Source: Sporichthyaceae bacterium (lineage in GTDB: Bacteria; Actinomycetota; Actinomycetes; JACCYY01). From it: DNA of 11,348 nt. Positions 5,282 to 11,348 of the stretch are shown here, piece by piece (positions within the stretch are counted from its first letter, which is position 1; each line of letters begins with the position of its first letter). The notes under the pieces are model-generated. The model was not told where the DNA came from and made no database searches. It worked only from the letters and a program-made list of their open reading frames with translations. The position numbers and the translations under genes were made by a program. The DNA is taken from assembly GCA_013696235.1 (NCBI GenBank), contig JACCYY010000379.1, positions 1-11,348 of the forward strand, read 5' to 3'.

Positions 5282-7444
5282 CTACGCTGAACGCGGGTCC
5301 TCGACCTGCTCGACGACCGTCGCCCCGAGCTCCCGCGCCAGGAGGTCGGTGGCGGAGAGCTTGCCGCCGTCGTCGGCGTCCGGGTCCTCCGCCGGGTTGG
5401 GCTCGTCGTCGAGCGGTGCGGCCCGGCGGTAGGCCGCACGCATGGTCCCTGGTCCGGGTGCGGACCCGGTGTCCGGGTCCTGCTCTGGGGGCCGGTCTGA
5501 ACCGGCTGCGCGGCCTTGTCGTCGTCGTGGGACCCGCTCTGGTCCTTGAACGGCGTCGGCGCTCTCGGCATCGGGTGGTGCCTCGGCTGAGGCGGGAGCG
5601 ATCGTCGGCCCGGCCACCGAAGCGGCAGGTTCCGGCTCGCCGGCGCCGCGGGTGGTAGGGCCGCGCCGTTGCGATCCGCGGGTATGCGGCGCGGAGGCGC
5701 CGGCGGGCGGCTCGGACCTGGAGTCCGTCGCGCGCGATGCGCTTCGGGACGGATCGAGCACGGCCTCGACCCGCAGGGTCACGCCGAGCGCGTCGAGCAG
5801 GGCAGCCTCGAGGATCTGGTCGTGCGCGCCCGAGCCGAAGCCGGCCAGGGAACCTGCGTCGGGGAAGGCCAGCACGATGTCGCTCTCGTCGACAGAGCTG
5901 ACCGTGACCTTCTCGAACAGCATCATCCAGGTCACCCGGCGCTTGGCCTTGACCCGCTCGAGGACCGTCGGCCACAGGCGGCGCACCTCGACGGCGTCGA
6001 GACCGCTGCCCGGCCCGCGCGCCGTGGCCGGTCGTTCCGGCCCGGCCGCAGAAAGCCGTTCCTGGCTCGCGGGCGCCGCGCTCGGCTCCAGCGGCAACAT
6101 GGTCTCGCTCGACGCGGCCTCATCGTCCTGGCGGCGGGCGTCCGGCGTGAGCACCGTCCCGACGGGCCGGCCCGGTCCCCCGGTCGGACCTGCCACACCG
6201 GTCGCACCTTCCACGCCACCTGCACCTTCCACGCCGGCGGCAGCCCTCACGGCCGGGGGACTCGGCTCGCCGAGCGGTCCGGCGATCGAGAACCGGCGCT
6301 CGAGCCGGTCCACCCTGGCCGCCAGCCCGATCTCGTCGGCGGTCACTGCCGGCAGCAGCACTCGCGCGCAGATCAGCTCGAGCTGGAGCCGCGGCGCGGT
6401 TGCGCCGCGCAGCTCTGTCAGCCCGACGTTGACGATCTCCGCCGCTCGGACGAGCTCGCTGCGACCGAAGCGCGCGGACTGCCCGGGCAGCGCGGCGAGC
6501 AGCTCCGGCGGCCCGACCACGAGGCCCTTGTCGATCGCATCGGGCACCGCGTCGACGAGAATCAGGTCGCGGAGCCGGTCGAGCAGGTCGGTGACGAAGC
6601 GGCGCGGGTCGTGCCCGGCTTCCACCACCCGGTCGACGAGGTCGAAGGCGGCCGCGCCGTCACCCGCGGCGAACGCATCCACGATCGCGTCGAGCAGGCT
6701 CGCGTCGGTGAATCCGAGCAGGGCGGTCGCCATCGGGTAGGTGACTCCTTCGGCGGCCGCCCCGGCGAGCAGCTGGTCGAGCACCGAGAGCGAGTCTCGT
6801 ACGGATCCGCCACCCGCCTGCACGACGAGCGGGAGCACCGCCGCGTCCACCTCGATGTCCTCGCGCACGCAGAGATCGGCGAGATAGGCGGTCAGCGTGC
6901 CGGGGGGGACGAGCCGGAACGGGTAGTGGTGGGTCCGCGAGCGGATCGTGCCGATGACCTTCTCGGGCTCGGTGGTCGCGAACACGAACTTCACGTGCTC
7001 AGGCGGCTCCTCGACCAGCTTGAGCAGCGCGTTGAACGCCTGCGGGGTCACCATGTGCGCCTCGTCGACGATGTAGATCTTGAAGCGAGAGCTCGCCGGG
7101 GCGAAGAACGCCCGCTCACGCAGGTCGCGGGCATCGTCGACGCCGTTGTGGGAGGCGGCGTCGATCTCGATCACGTCGAGGCTGCCGCTGCCGTTGCGGG
7201 CCAGTGCGACGCACGAGTCGCAGACCCCGCACGGCTCCGGCGTGGGTCCCTGCTCGCAGTTCAGCGCCCGGGCGAGGATCCGAGCGCTCGTCGTCTTGCC
7301 GCAGCCGCGGGGGCCGGAGAAGAGGTACGCGTGGTGCACGCGGTCGTTGCGCAGCGCCTGCTGGAGAGGTCCCGTCACGTGCTCCTGCCCGATCACCTCG
7401 GCGAAGGACTCGGGGCGGTAGCGGCGGTAGAGCGCGAGCGACAC
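5282..7444 (-). CDS. dnaX: DNA polymerase III subunit gamma/tau
   Basis: This is the clamp-loader ATPase subunit that loads the beta sliding clamp and organises the replisome. The AAA+ module starts at LYRRYRPESFAEVIGQEHV (5-23). Walker A is GPRGCGKT (44-51), the zinc cysteines are C63, C72, C75 and C78, and the Walker B/DExx motif is IVDEAH (125-130). TIRSRTHHYPF (166-176) holds the arginine finger; the usual SRC is SRT, as in other actinobacteria. GGGSVRDSLSVLDQ (211-224) is sensor 2. The collar domain covers about 240-370. A Pro/Gly/Ala-rich linker with a hexapeptide repeat (about 390-485) leads to a folded tau-like domain (486-563, LWPTVLERVKAKRRVTWMML), and the rest is disordered and acidic. 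The start is GTG at 7444. I saw no A-rich slippery site for a shorter gamma form. Confidence 0.97.
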   Translation of the reverse strand: MSLALYRRYRPESFAEVIGQEHVTGPLQQALRNDRVHHAYLFSGPRGCGKTTSARILARALNCEQGPTPEPCGVCDSCVALARNGSGSLDVIEIDAASHNGVDDARDLRERAFFAPASSRFKIYIVDEAHMVTPQAFNALLKLVEEPPEHVKFVFATTEPEKVIGTIRSRTHHYPFRLVPPGTLTAYLADLCVREDIEVDAAVLPLVVQAGGGSVRDSLSVLDQLLAGAAAEGVTYPMATALLGFTDASLLDAIVDAFAAGDGAAAFDLVDRVVEAGHDPRRFVTDLLDRLRDLILVDAVPDAIDKGLVVGPPELLAALPGQSARFGRSELVRAAEIVNVGLTELRGATAPRLQLELICARVLLPAVTADEIGLAARVDRLERRFSIAGPLGEPSPPAVRAAAGVEGAGGVEGATGVAGPTGGPGRPVGTVLTPDARRQDDEAASSETMLPLEPSAAPASQERLSAAGPERPATARGPGSGLDAVEVRRLWPTVLERVKAKRRVTWMMLFEKVTVSSVDESDIVLAFPDAGSLAGFGSGAHDQILEAALLDALGVTLRVEAVLDPSRSASRATDSRSEPPAGASAPHTRGSQRRGPTTRGAGEPEPAASVAGPTIAPASAEAPPDAESADAVQGPERVPRRRQGRAAGSDRPPEQDPDTGSAPGPGTMRAAYRRAAPLDDEPNPAEDPDADDGGKLSATDLLARELGATVVEQVEDPRSA
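6204..6235 (-). repeat. 18-bp-period repeat in the dnaX linker
   Basis: The 14-mer GCACCTTCCACGCC (plus strand) occurs at 6204-6217 and again exactly at 6222-6235. It encodes a collagen-like run GVEGAG-GVEGAT, followed by the degenerate GVAGPT-GGPGRP, in the disordered linker of DnaX (about residues 404-427). Confidence 0.7.
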
Positions 7445-7536
7445 GCGGCCACCCTAGCCCGGCCGGCAGACGGTCCCGGCCGGTCACCAGCACCGGTGGG
7501 CCGGCCGACGCGAGGCCGAGGAGCCCGGCCCGAAGG

Positions 7537-7624
7537 GACCCCCCGCGCACCCGGTAGAGCCCGCTTACCCTTGCTGCCTTCCGGCCCTGGGGGAGTTCGG
7601 CAGGTTGCCGCCGCACGGGGGGTC
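7537..7624 (-). ncRNA. ffs: Small bacterial signal recognition particle RNA (4.5S type)
   Basis: This RNA scaffolds Ffh for co-translational targeting of membrane proteins. The minus strand carries the diagnostic helix 8 tip: CCCCAGGGCCGGAAGGCAGC with the GGAA tetraloop, then AAGGGTAAGC. A long closing helix is visible: GACCCCCCGTGC at the 5' end (7624-7613) pairs with GCGCGGGGGGTC at the 3' end (7548-7537), setting the ends at 88 nt. A -10-like TAAACT lies at 7638-7633. The gene lies 92 nt upstream of dnaX on the same strand, a usual actinobacterial location. Symbol by homology. Confidence 0.93.
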
Positions 7625-7632
7625 GACCGGTG

Positions 7633-7638
7633 AGTTTA
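7633..7638 (-). promoter_or_regulatory. Candidate -10 box of the SRP RNA
   Basis: TAAACT on the minus strand fits TAnnnT and ends 8 nt before the mapped RNA 5' end at 7624. No clear -35 is seen. Confidence 0.4.
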
Positions 7639-7707
7639 TCCCCACCGCAGGGACGCCGCGTCCCACTCGTGGAGATCTCGCGGTCTCTGGCGGGAACCAG
7701 CAGCCGG

Positions 7708-7713
7708 TAATCT
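7708..7713 (+). promoter_or_regulatory. Candidate -10 box of tRNA-Ser
   Basis: TAATCT fits TAnnnT and lies 7 nt before the tRNA 5' end. This would mean a very short or absent 5' leader; no convincing -35 is visible. Confidence 0.35.
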
Positions 7714-7720
7714 GCTCGGC

Positions 7721-7806
7721 GGAGGATTCGCCTAGTTGGCCTATGGCGCACGCTTGGAATGCGTGTTGGGTGCAAGCCCTCGGGGGTTCGAATCCCCCAT
7801 CCTCCG
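7721..7806 (+). tRNA. tRNA-Ser, anticodon GGA
   Basis: The acceptor stem GGAGGAT (7721-7727) pairs with ATCCTCC (7799-7805), followed by discriminator G. The anticodon stem CACGC/GCGTG encloses loop TTGGAAT with anticodon GGA at 7756-7758, which reads UCC and UCU. A long variable arm (7766-7781), typical of class II serine tRNAs, follows. The T arm is GGGGG-TTCGAAT-CCCCC. CCA is not encoded. It is transcribed away from the SRP RNA. No integrase or duplicated 3' end is seen, so there is no sign of use as an attachment site. Confidence 0.97.
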
Positions 7807-7829
7807 CTCCACCGCGTCGGGCGGGTGCG

Positions 7830-8735
7830 TCAGGCCGCGACCCAGGTGCGCGGGTCGCCGTTGCCGAGGTCGGTGACGCCAGCGGAGGCGAGCGCGCCCA
7901 GTGCCAGCGAGCGCCGGTGCGCGGCAAAGTTGAGGACGTGGGCGATGATCCCGCCGAACGTGTACTCCTGCGGCGGATCGCACAGGGTGTCCAGCACGAC
8001 GTCGTCCAGGCGACCCTCCTCGATCAGCCGACCGACGAGGGAGCGGAACCTCGCCCCGGCGATGCCATGGCGGCGCTGGAGGTCGGCGACGTCGGCGTCC
8101 TCGTAGCTCGGACCCGATCCCTCACCGGCGACGGCGAGCCAGCGCTCCTCCTGCGCGACGAGCAGGACGCCGAGCTGGCGCAGCGACGGGTTGTCGTCGA
8201 CGCCCTCGACGGACAGCGTGACCGGAGCGTCGAGCACCGCCGGGTCGAGCGTCGCGGCCCGGTCGAGGATCTCCCCGACGAGCCAGACGTGGTGGTCGAT
8301 CATCCGGATGAGCAGGTCCATGGCCGTAGCCCTTCTGGCGGCCGGGAGGCACACGCCACCCGGCGGGACGAAGTGCACACCGCTCGGGGCGGCGAGCTCG
8401 AGGTTGTGCGGGGGCGCCTGCCGCAGCGCCGACGGTGTGATGCCGTACGCGCGGGAGAACGCCCGGGTGAACGCCTCGTGCGAGCCGTACCCGGCCTCGA
8501 TCGCGACGTCGAGCACCGTCGTCGCGCCGTCGACAAGGCGGTGTGCGGCCCGTTCGAGCAGCAGCCGGCGCCGAAACGCACCGGGCGGCTCGCCCGCGGC
8601 GGCGGTGACGAGGCGGTCGAGGTGGAATCGCGAGACGTACGCCCGGCCGGCCAGGTCCTCGGCTGACAGCGCCGGATCCTCGAGGGTGTCCGGGAGCAGG
8701 TCGAGGAACCTGACGAAGTGGTCTGCGGAGGTCAC
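7830..8735 (-). CDS. AraC-type regulator fused to a DinB-like domain
   Basis: This is a probable transcriptional regulator of 301 aa. The N-terminal AraC/XylS DNA-binding domain (about 5-105) has helix-turn-helix 1 at EDLAGRAYVSRFHLDRLVTA (26-45) and helix-turn-helix 2 at VLDVAIEAGYGSHEAFTRAF (74-93), ending with the classic YGITPSALR (97-105). A linker leads to a C-terminal four-helix domain of DinB/YfiT type (about 138-282): LIRMIDHHVWLVGEI, QLGVLLVAQEERWLAVAGEG and GGIIAHVLNFAAHRRSLALG. H148/H149, H266 and H273 could form the metal site; helix 2 has Q195 where a His is common. In such fusions the DinB part may sense a small molecule or metal, or be catalytic; the substrate is unknown. The start is GTG at 8735 with AGGA about 9 nt upstream. 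It stands alone, with its 3' end facing tRNA-Ser. Confidence 0.88.
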   Translation of the reverse strand: MTSADHFVRFLDLLPDTLEDPALSAEDLAGRAYVSRFHLDRLVTAAAGEPPGAFRRRLLLERAAHRLVDGATTVLDVAIEAGYGSHEAFTRAFSRAYGITPSALRQAPPHNLELAAPSGVHFVPPGGVCLPAARRATAMDLLIRMIDHHVWLVGEILDRAATLDPAVLDAPVTLSVEGVDDNPSLRQLGVLLVAQEERWLAVAGEGSGPSYEDADVADLQRRHGIAGARFRSLVGRLIEEGRLDDVVLDTLCDPPQEYTFGGIIAHVLNFAAHRRSLALGALASAGVTDLGNGDPRTWVAA

Positions 8736-8804
8736 ACCAACGATCCTGGCGACGATCGCCGGAGCGCACTTGATCGCCCTTGTGCCCTCACGCCGACGGG
8801 ACCC

Positions 8805-10508
8805 TCAGCCGCGGCGGCCGATGCCGAAGACGCCGCGAGCGATCTCCACGAGCACGTTCCGCCCGGCCGCCCGGGCCATCCCGTCCATCGTCTTGTACCG
8901 GGTCACGTCCTTGAAGATCCGCTCCGCCGCGCCGGGCTCCTCACGCCGGGGCTTCGGATCGGCGCGCTCCCGCGGCAGGTCCGGGATCTGGACGCGATCG
9001 TCCATCGGGTCGCGCGGAGGCGGGCCCGGCAGCTGGGGCGGGGGCGGGACGGGATCCACCCTGGGTGGAACCGAGCCGGCCGGCCCACCGGCACGCTCGG
9101 TCGCGGCCTTTGCCGCACCGGCGCCCAGCCGGGTGGCCAGCCGCTCGTAGGCGGACTCCCGGTCCAGCGGCACGGCGTACTTCGGGCTGAGCGGGGAGGC
9201 GGCGATCGCGGCGGTCAAGACCGCCTCCGGGCTGGGCGCCATGAGCGACTGCGGGGCACGCAATCGGGTGTGCGCGACGGGTGTCGGCACCCCGTCCGGG
9301 TCCATCACCGTGACCACGCCGGCACCGATCCCGAGCTGGGTCAGCAGCTCCTCGAGGTCGTACGAGGAGTGCGGGTACGTCGCGACGGTCTGGCGCAGCG
9401 CCTTCGCGTCGTTCGGCGTGTGCGCCCGGAGCTGGTGCTGGATGCGGCTGCCGAGCTGCGCGAGCACGTCCTCCGGCACGTCCTTCGGCTGTTGCGTGAC
9501 GAAGAAGACGCCGATCCCCTTGGAGCGGATCAGCCGGACGGTCTGGGCCACGGAGGTGAGGAACGTCTTGGACGCGTCGGAGAAGAGCAGGTGCGCCTCG
9601 TCGAAGAAGAACACGAGCTTTGGTCGATCCAGGTCGCCCACCTCGGGCAGATCGTGGAACAGGTCGGCCAGGAGCCAGAGCAGGAACGTCGAGAACACCG
9701 CCGGACGGTCGGAGAGTCGCGGGAGCTCGAGCAGCGAGATCACACCCCGGCCGTCCGGAGTCGTCCGCATGAGGTCCGCGGAGTCGAGCTCGGGCTCGCC
9801 GAAGAACTGGTCGGCGCCCTGGTCGACGAAGCCGATGAGCTCGCGCAGGATCACGCCCGCGGTGGCCTTGGAGAGGCCACCCAGCCCCTCGAGGTCGGCC
9901 TTGCCGTCAGCACTGATCAACCACTGCACCACGGCTCGGAGGTCCTTGATGTCCAGGAGCGGCAGACCGTTGACGTCGGCGTAGTGGAACACCAGCCCGA
10001 GCGAGGACTCCTGCACCTCCGTCAGACCGAGCACCTTCGACAGGAGCGTCGGGCCGAACGACGAGACGGTCGCCCGGACCGGGGTGCCGATGCCCTCGCC
10101 GCCGATCGTGAAGAACTCGCACGGGTACGCCGTCCCACGCCAGGACTGGCCGACCTCCGCGGCGCGCCCGAGGGTGCGCTCCGCCGGCTCGCCGGCCGAG
10201 GCCAGACCCGAGAGGTCCCCCTTGATGTCAGCGGCGAACACCGGGACGCCCTGGGTCGAGAGCTGCTCGGCCATCAGCTGGAGCGTCTTGGTCTTGCCGG
10301 TCCCGGTCGCGCCGGCAACGAGGCCGTGGCGGGTGAACATGCTCACCGGGATACGGACACCGACGTCGGGACGCGCGGACCCGTCCGTGACGAGTGCGCC
10401 GAGCTCCACGACGGGCGGTGCGAAGGCGTACCCCGCCGCGATCTCGGCGACCACCGCGTCCGAGGCGCGCTCGTCATTGGGCCCGTCATCGGGCTCCTCG
10501 CCGGGCAT
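8805..10508 (-). CDS. HerA/YjgR-type ATPase (DUF853)
   Basis: This is a P-loop ATPase of the HerA-FtsK superfamily, DUF853/YjgR branch (567 aa); such proteins probably move on or process DNA, but the cellular role is not established. N-terminal residues lead to the Walker A GATGTGKT (66-73) and VPVFAADIKGDLSGLA (88-103), typical of the branch. Walker B is LVFFFDEAHLLF (298-309), sensor 1 FFVTQQP (335-341) and a likely arginine finger lies in LGSRIQHQLRAH (352-363). A Pro-rich, disordered segment (about 470-520, with PPPPQLPGPPPRDP) separates the ATPase core from a basic C-terminal helix (FKDVTRYKTMDGMARAAGRN). I chose ATG at 10508 because GGAGG precedes it by 4 nt; the frame extends to 10622 but the upstream starts lack a ribosome site. 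It is divergent from the gene at 10597. No NurA-type nuclease partner is visible. Confidence 0.9.
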   Translation of the reverse strand: MPGEEPDDGPNDERASDAVVAEIAAGYAFAPPVVELGALVTDGSARPDVGVRIPVSMFTRHGLVAGATGTGKTKTLQLMAEQLSTQGVPVFAADIKGDLSGLASAGEPAERTLGRAAEVGQSWRGTAYPCEFFTIGGEGIGTPVRATVSSFGPTLLSKVLGLTEVQESSLGLVFHYADVNGLPLLDIKDLRAVVQWLISADGKADLEGLGGLSKATAGVILRELIGFVDQGADQFFGEPELDSADLMRTTPDGRGVISLLELPRLSDRPAVFSTFLLWLLADLFHDLPEVGDLDRPKLVFFFDEAHLLFSDASKTFLTSVAQTVRLIRSKGIGVFFVTQQPKDVPEDVLAQLGSRIQHQLRAHTPNDAKALRQTVATYPHSSYDLEELLTQLGIGAGVVTVMDPDGVPTPVAHTRLRAPQSLMAPSPEAVLTAAIAASPLSPKYAVPLDRESAYERLATRLGAGAAKAATERAGGPAGSVPPRVDPVPPPPQLPGPPPRDPMDDRVQIPDLPRERADPKPRREEPGAAERIFKDVTRYKTMDGMARAAGRNVLVEIARGVFGIGRRG

Positions 10509-10526
10509 CCGACCTCCCACGACGTT

Positions 10527-10538
10527 GCACAACTGTGC
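10527..10538. promoter_or_regulatory. Inverted repeat GCACA-AC-TGTGC in the divergent spacer
   Basis: Five-bp perfect arms with a 2-nt centre lie 18 nt upstream of the DUF853 ATPase start. It could be an operator; no regulator is identified. Confidence 0.3.
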
Positions 10539-10540
10539 CT

Positions 10541-10556
10541 CGGCGCCCAGGCGCCG
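10541..10556. promoter_or_regulatory. Inverted repeat CGGCGCC-CA-GGCGCCG in the divergent spacer
   Basis: Seven-bp perfect arms are separated by CA, in the 88-nt space between two divergent genes. The repeat ends 27 nt before the -10 box of the plus-strand unit and may lie in the leader or promoter of the ATPase gene. It could be an operator or an RNA hairpin; GC-rich DNA makes chance repeats more likely. Confidence 0.35.
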
Positions 10557-10583
10557 CATGTCGGCAGCGTAGCCCCGCCGCTC

Positions 10584-10589
10584 TACACT
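10584..10589 (+). promoter_or_regulatory. -10 box for a leaderless gene
   Basis: TACACT fits the actinobacterial TAnnnT pattern and ends 7 nt before the GTG start at 10597, so transcription would begin at or beside the start codon. No Shine-Dalgarno sequence fits in this gap. Confidence 0.6.
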
Positions 10590-10596
10590 CCTTGGC

Positions 10597-10914
10597 GTGA
10601 TCTTCAAGCGGGTAGCCGACACCCGGCCCTACCCCGCGCACGGGACGACCCTCAAGCAGTGGGCTGACGTGCCGCCGCGCCAGGTGCGGCTCGACGAGCT
10701 CGTCACCACGAAGACCACGCTCGACCTCGACACCTTGCTCGCCGACGACTCCACGTTCTACGGGGACCTGTTCGCCCACGTCGTGTCGTGGGAGGGTCAG
10801 CTCTACCTCGAGGACGGTCTGCACCGAGCGCTGCGGACGGCGCTGCAGCAGCGCAACTCCATGCATGCGCGCGTGCTCGAGCTCGGCGGGGCGAAGGACA
10901 GGGCGACGGGATGA
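10597..10914 (+). CDS. Small protein with ParB/sulfiredoxin-like GLHR motif
   Basis: This is a 105-aa cytoplasmic protein. The order RQVRLDELVTTKTTLD (28-43), then VVSWEGQLYLEDGLHRALRTAL (62-83), then ending in HARVLEL, resembles the N-terminal ParB/Srx fold, in which a 'P-L-xx-L-xP' strand is followed by 'G-xxY-xx-D-G-x-H-R-xx-A'. DGLHR would be the nucleotide-binding motif. From memory, homologues in Streptomyces-like genomes are often labelled VapB-type antitoxins; nothing here supports that, as no PIN toxin lies nearby. The GTG start follows a -10 box by 7 nt with no ribosome binding site, hence a leaderless mRNA. The stop overlaps the next gene's ATG (ATGA), so the two are translationally coupled. 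True function is unknown. Confidence 0.85.
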   Translation: MIFKRVADTRPYPAHGTTLKQWADVPPRQVRLDELVTTKTTLDLDTLLADDSTFYGDLFAHVVSWEGQLYLEDGLHRALRTALQQRNSMHARVLELGGAKDRATG

Positions 10915-11348
10915 CCGCGGATATCGCCGGGCGGGAGCGACGTCGGCTCCACCTGCGCGCGCCGCTCACCGGTCTCGTGCTGGTCCTGATCGTGGTGTTC
11001 GGCACGTATTACGGCTGGCAGGCGGCGTTCGGCGCGCCGGGTCCGAACGTGGCGTCCGACGGGTGCCCGACCCCCTCGGCGACCACGACCACGACATCGC
11101 CGACCACCTCCGTACCGACGACGGCACCGACCTCCGCAGCGGTGATCGCGCCGGCGGCCGCCGTGACGACCGTCCCGACGACGACCACGCCACCGCCGAC
11201 CGGCGGGCCCGTGCTGCTGCCGGCCAGCGTCGCGGTGAACGTCTACAACGCGACGTTGCGGCGGGGCCTGGCCAACAACACCGCAGCCGAGCTCCGCAAC
11301 CGGGGGTTCGAGGTGCTGTCGGTCCAGAACGACCCGCTCGAGGCGGTG
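10911..11348 (+). CDS. Membrane-anchored LytR_C domain protein, 3' partial
   Basis: The frame is open to the window end (146 codons seen). A basic cytoplasmic N-terminus (GRERRRLHLR, 7-16) precedes one transmembrane helix, LTGLVLVLIVVFGTYYGW (19-36). A long Thr/Pro/Ala-rich linker (about 50-100, low complexity) then leads to the start of a LytR C-terminal domain (PF13399, from about 105): VAVNVYNATLRRGLANNTAA followed by LRNRGFEVLSVQND. That domain follows the LytR-CpsA-Psr phosphotransferases in other proteins and also occurs alone on a membrane anchor in actinobacteria, as here; it lies outside the membrane and is thought to be linked with the cell wall. No LCP catalytic domain is present. 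ATG at 10911 overlaps the previous stop by 4 nt. Confidence 0.88.
   Translation, partial: MTADIAGRERRRLHLRAPLTGLVLVLIVVFGTYYGWQAAFGAPGPNVASDGCPTPSATTTTTSPTTSVPTTAPTSAAVIAPAAAVTTVPTTTTPPPTGGPVLLPASVAVNVYNATLRRGLANNTAAELRNRGFEVLSVQNDPLEAV

Larger units (their letters stand above)
10509..10596. other. Divergent intergenic region
   Basis: These 88 nt separate the DUF853 ATPase (minus) from the ParB-like/LytR_C pair (plus) and must hold both promoters. The plus-strand -10 is clear, the minus-strand one is not, and two inverted repeats (10527-10538 and 10541-10556) lie between. Confidence 0.5.

Noticed and set aside
5172..5975. N-terminal extension that would fuse a basic domain to YbaB
   Set aside because: The upstream part is dnaX read in another frame, Arg/Pro-rich without structure; a good ribosome site marks the start at 5171.
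5669..7633. 654-codon plus-strand frame opposite dnaX
   Set aside because: Complement of a certain dnaX and of the SRP RNA; no recognisable domain.
7721..7806. tRNA-Ser as an integration (att) site
   Set aside because: No integrase gene and no second copy of the tRNA 3' end in the window.
8718..10667. 649-codon plus-strand frame opposite the DUF853 ATPase
   Set aside because: Shadow of a gene with clear Walker motifs; Arg/Glu/His-rich without a family.
10597..10914. Toxin-antitoxin module
   Set aside because: The partner is a LytR_C membrane protein, not a PIN or other toxin; the ParB-like motif explains the sequence better.
1..11348. CRISPR array or defence island
   Set aside because: No regularly spaced repeats, no cas genes and no recognisable defence effector; the HerA-like ATPase is of the DUF853 housekeeping type and has no nuclease partner nearby.

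Overview
The window comes from a high-GC actinobacterium (class Actinomycetes; I would not name a genus). The evidence is the strong G/C third-position bias, the GTG and TTG starts, the TAnnnT -10 boxes, a leaderless gene, and the gene order dnaX - ybaB/ebfC - recR - DUF5063 - lysC, with a small SRP RNA and tRNA-Ser just upstream of dnaX.

Left part (1-2243) is accessory-looking and less GC-rich than the rest. It holds the 3' part of a small Cys-rich gene with a C-terminal helix-turn-helix (3-395), then an intact IS110-family insertion sequence on the minus strand (about 473-2005). The IS has a complete DEDD/Ser transposase, short inverted repeats at its presumed ends, and a roughly 200-nt non-coding stretch upstream of the transposase. 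That stretch is where IS110-group elements encode their bridge (seek) RNA. A 12-nt sequence from the IS end recurs in it, just upstream of the transposase. The 238 nt between the IS and lysC hold no recognisable gene.

Central part (2244-7624) is a minus-strand housekeeping cluster, read right to left: small SRP RNA, dnaX (clamp-loader gamma/tau), ybaB (nucleoid-associated protein), recR (recombinational repair), a DUF5063 protein overlapping recR by 8 nt, and lysC (aspartokinase). lysC has an internal start that would give a separate 172-aa regulatory beta subunit. asd, the usual partner after lysC, is absent; the IS region lies there instead.

Right part (7625-11348) has a plus-strand tRNA-Ser(GGA), a minus-strand AraC-type regulator fused to a DinB-like domain, and a minus-strand HerA/YjgR-type (DUF853) ATPase. 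Divergent from the ATPase is a two-gene plus-strand unit: a 105-aa protein with a ParB-like GLHR motif, apparently translated from a leaderless mRNA, coupled by an ATGA overlap to a membrane-anchored LytR_C protein that runs off the window. The 88-nt spacer between the divergent units carries two inverted repeats.

I see no CRISPR array, prophage, biosynthetic cluster or clear new defence system. The most informative non-routine signals are the putative bridge RNA, the lysC internal start with its promoter/hairpin, and the ParB-like/LytR_C pair.
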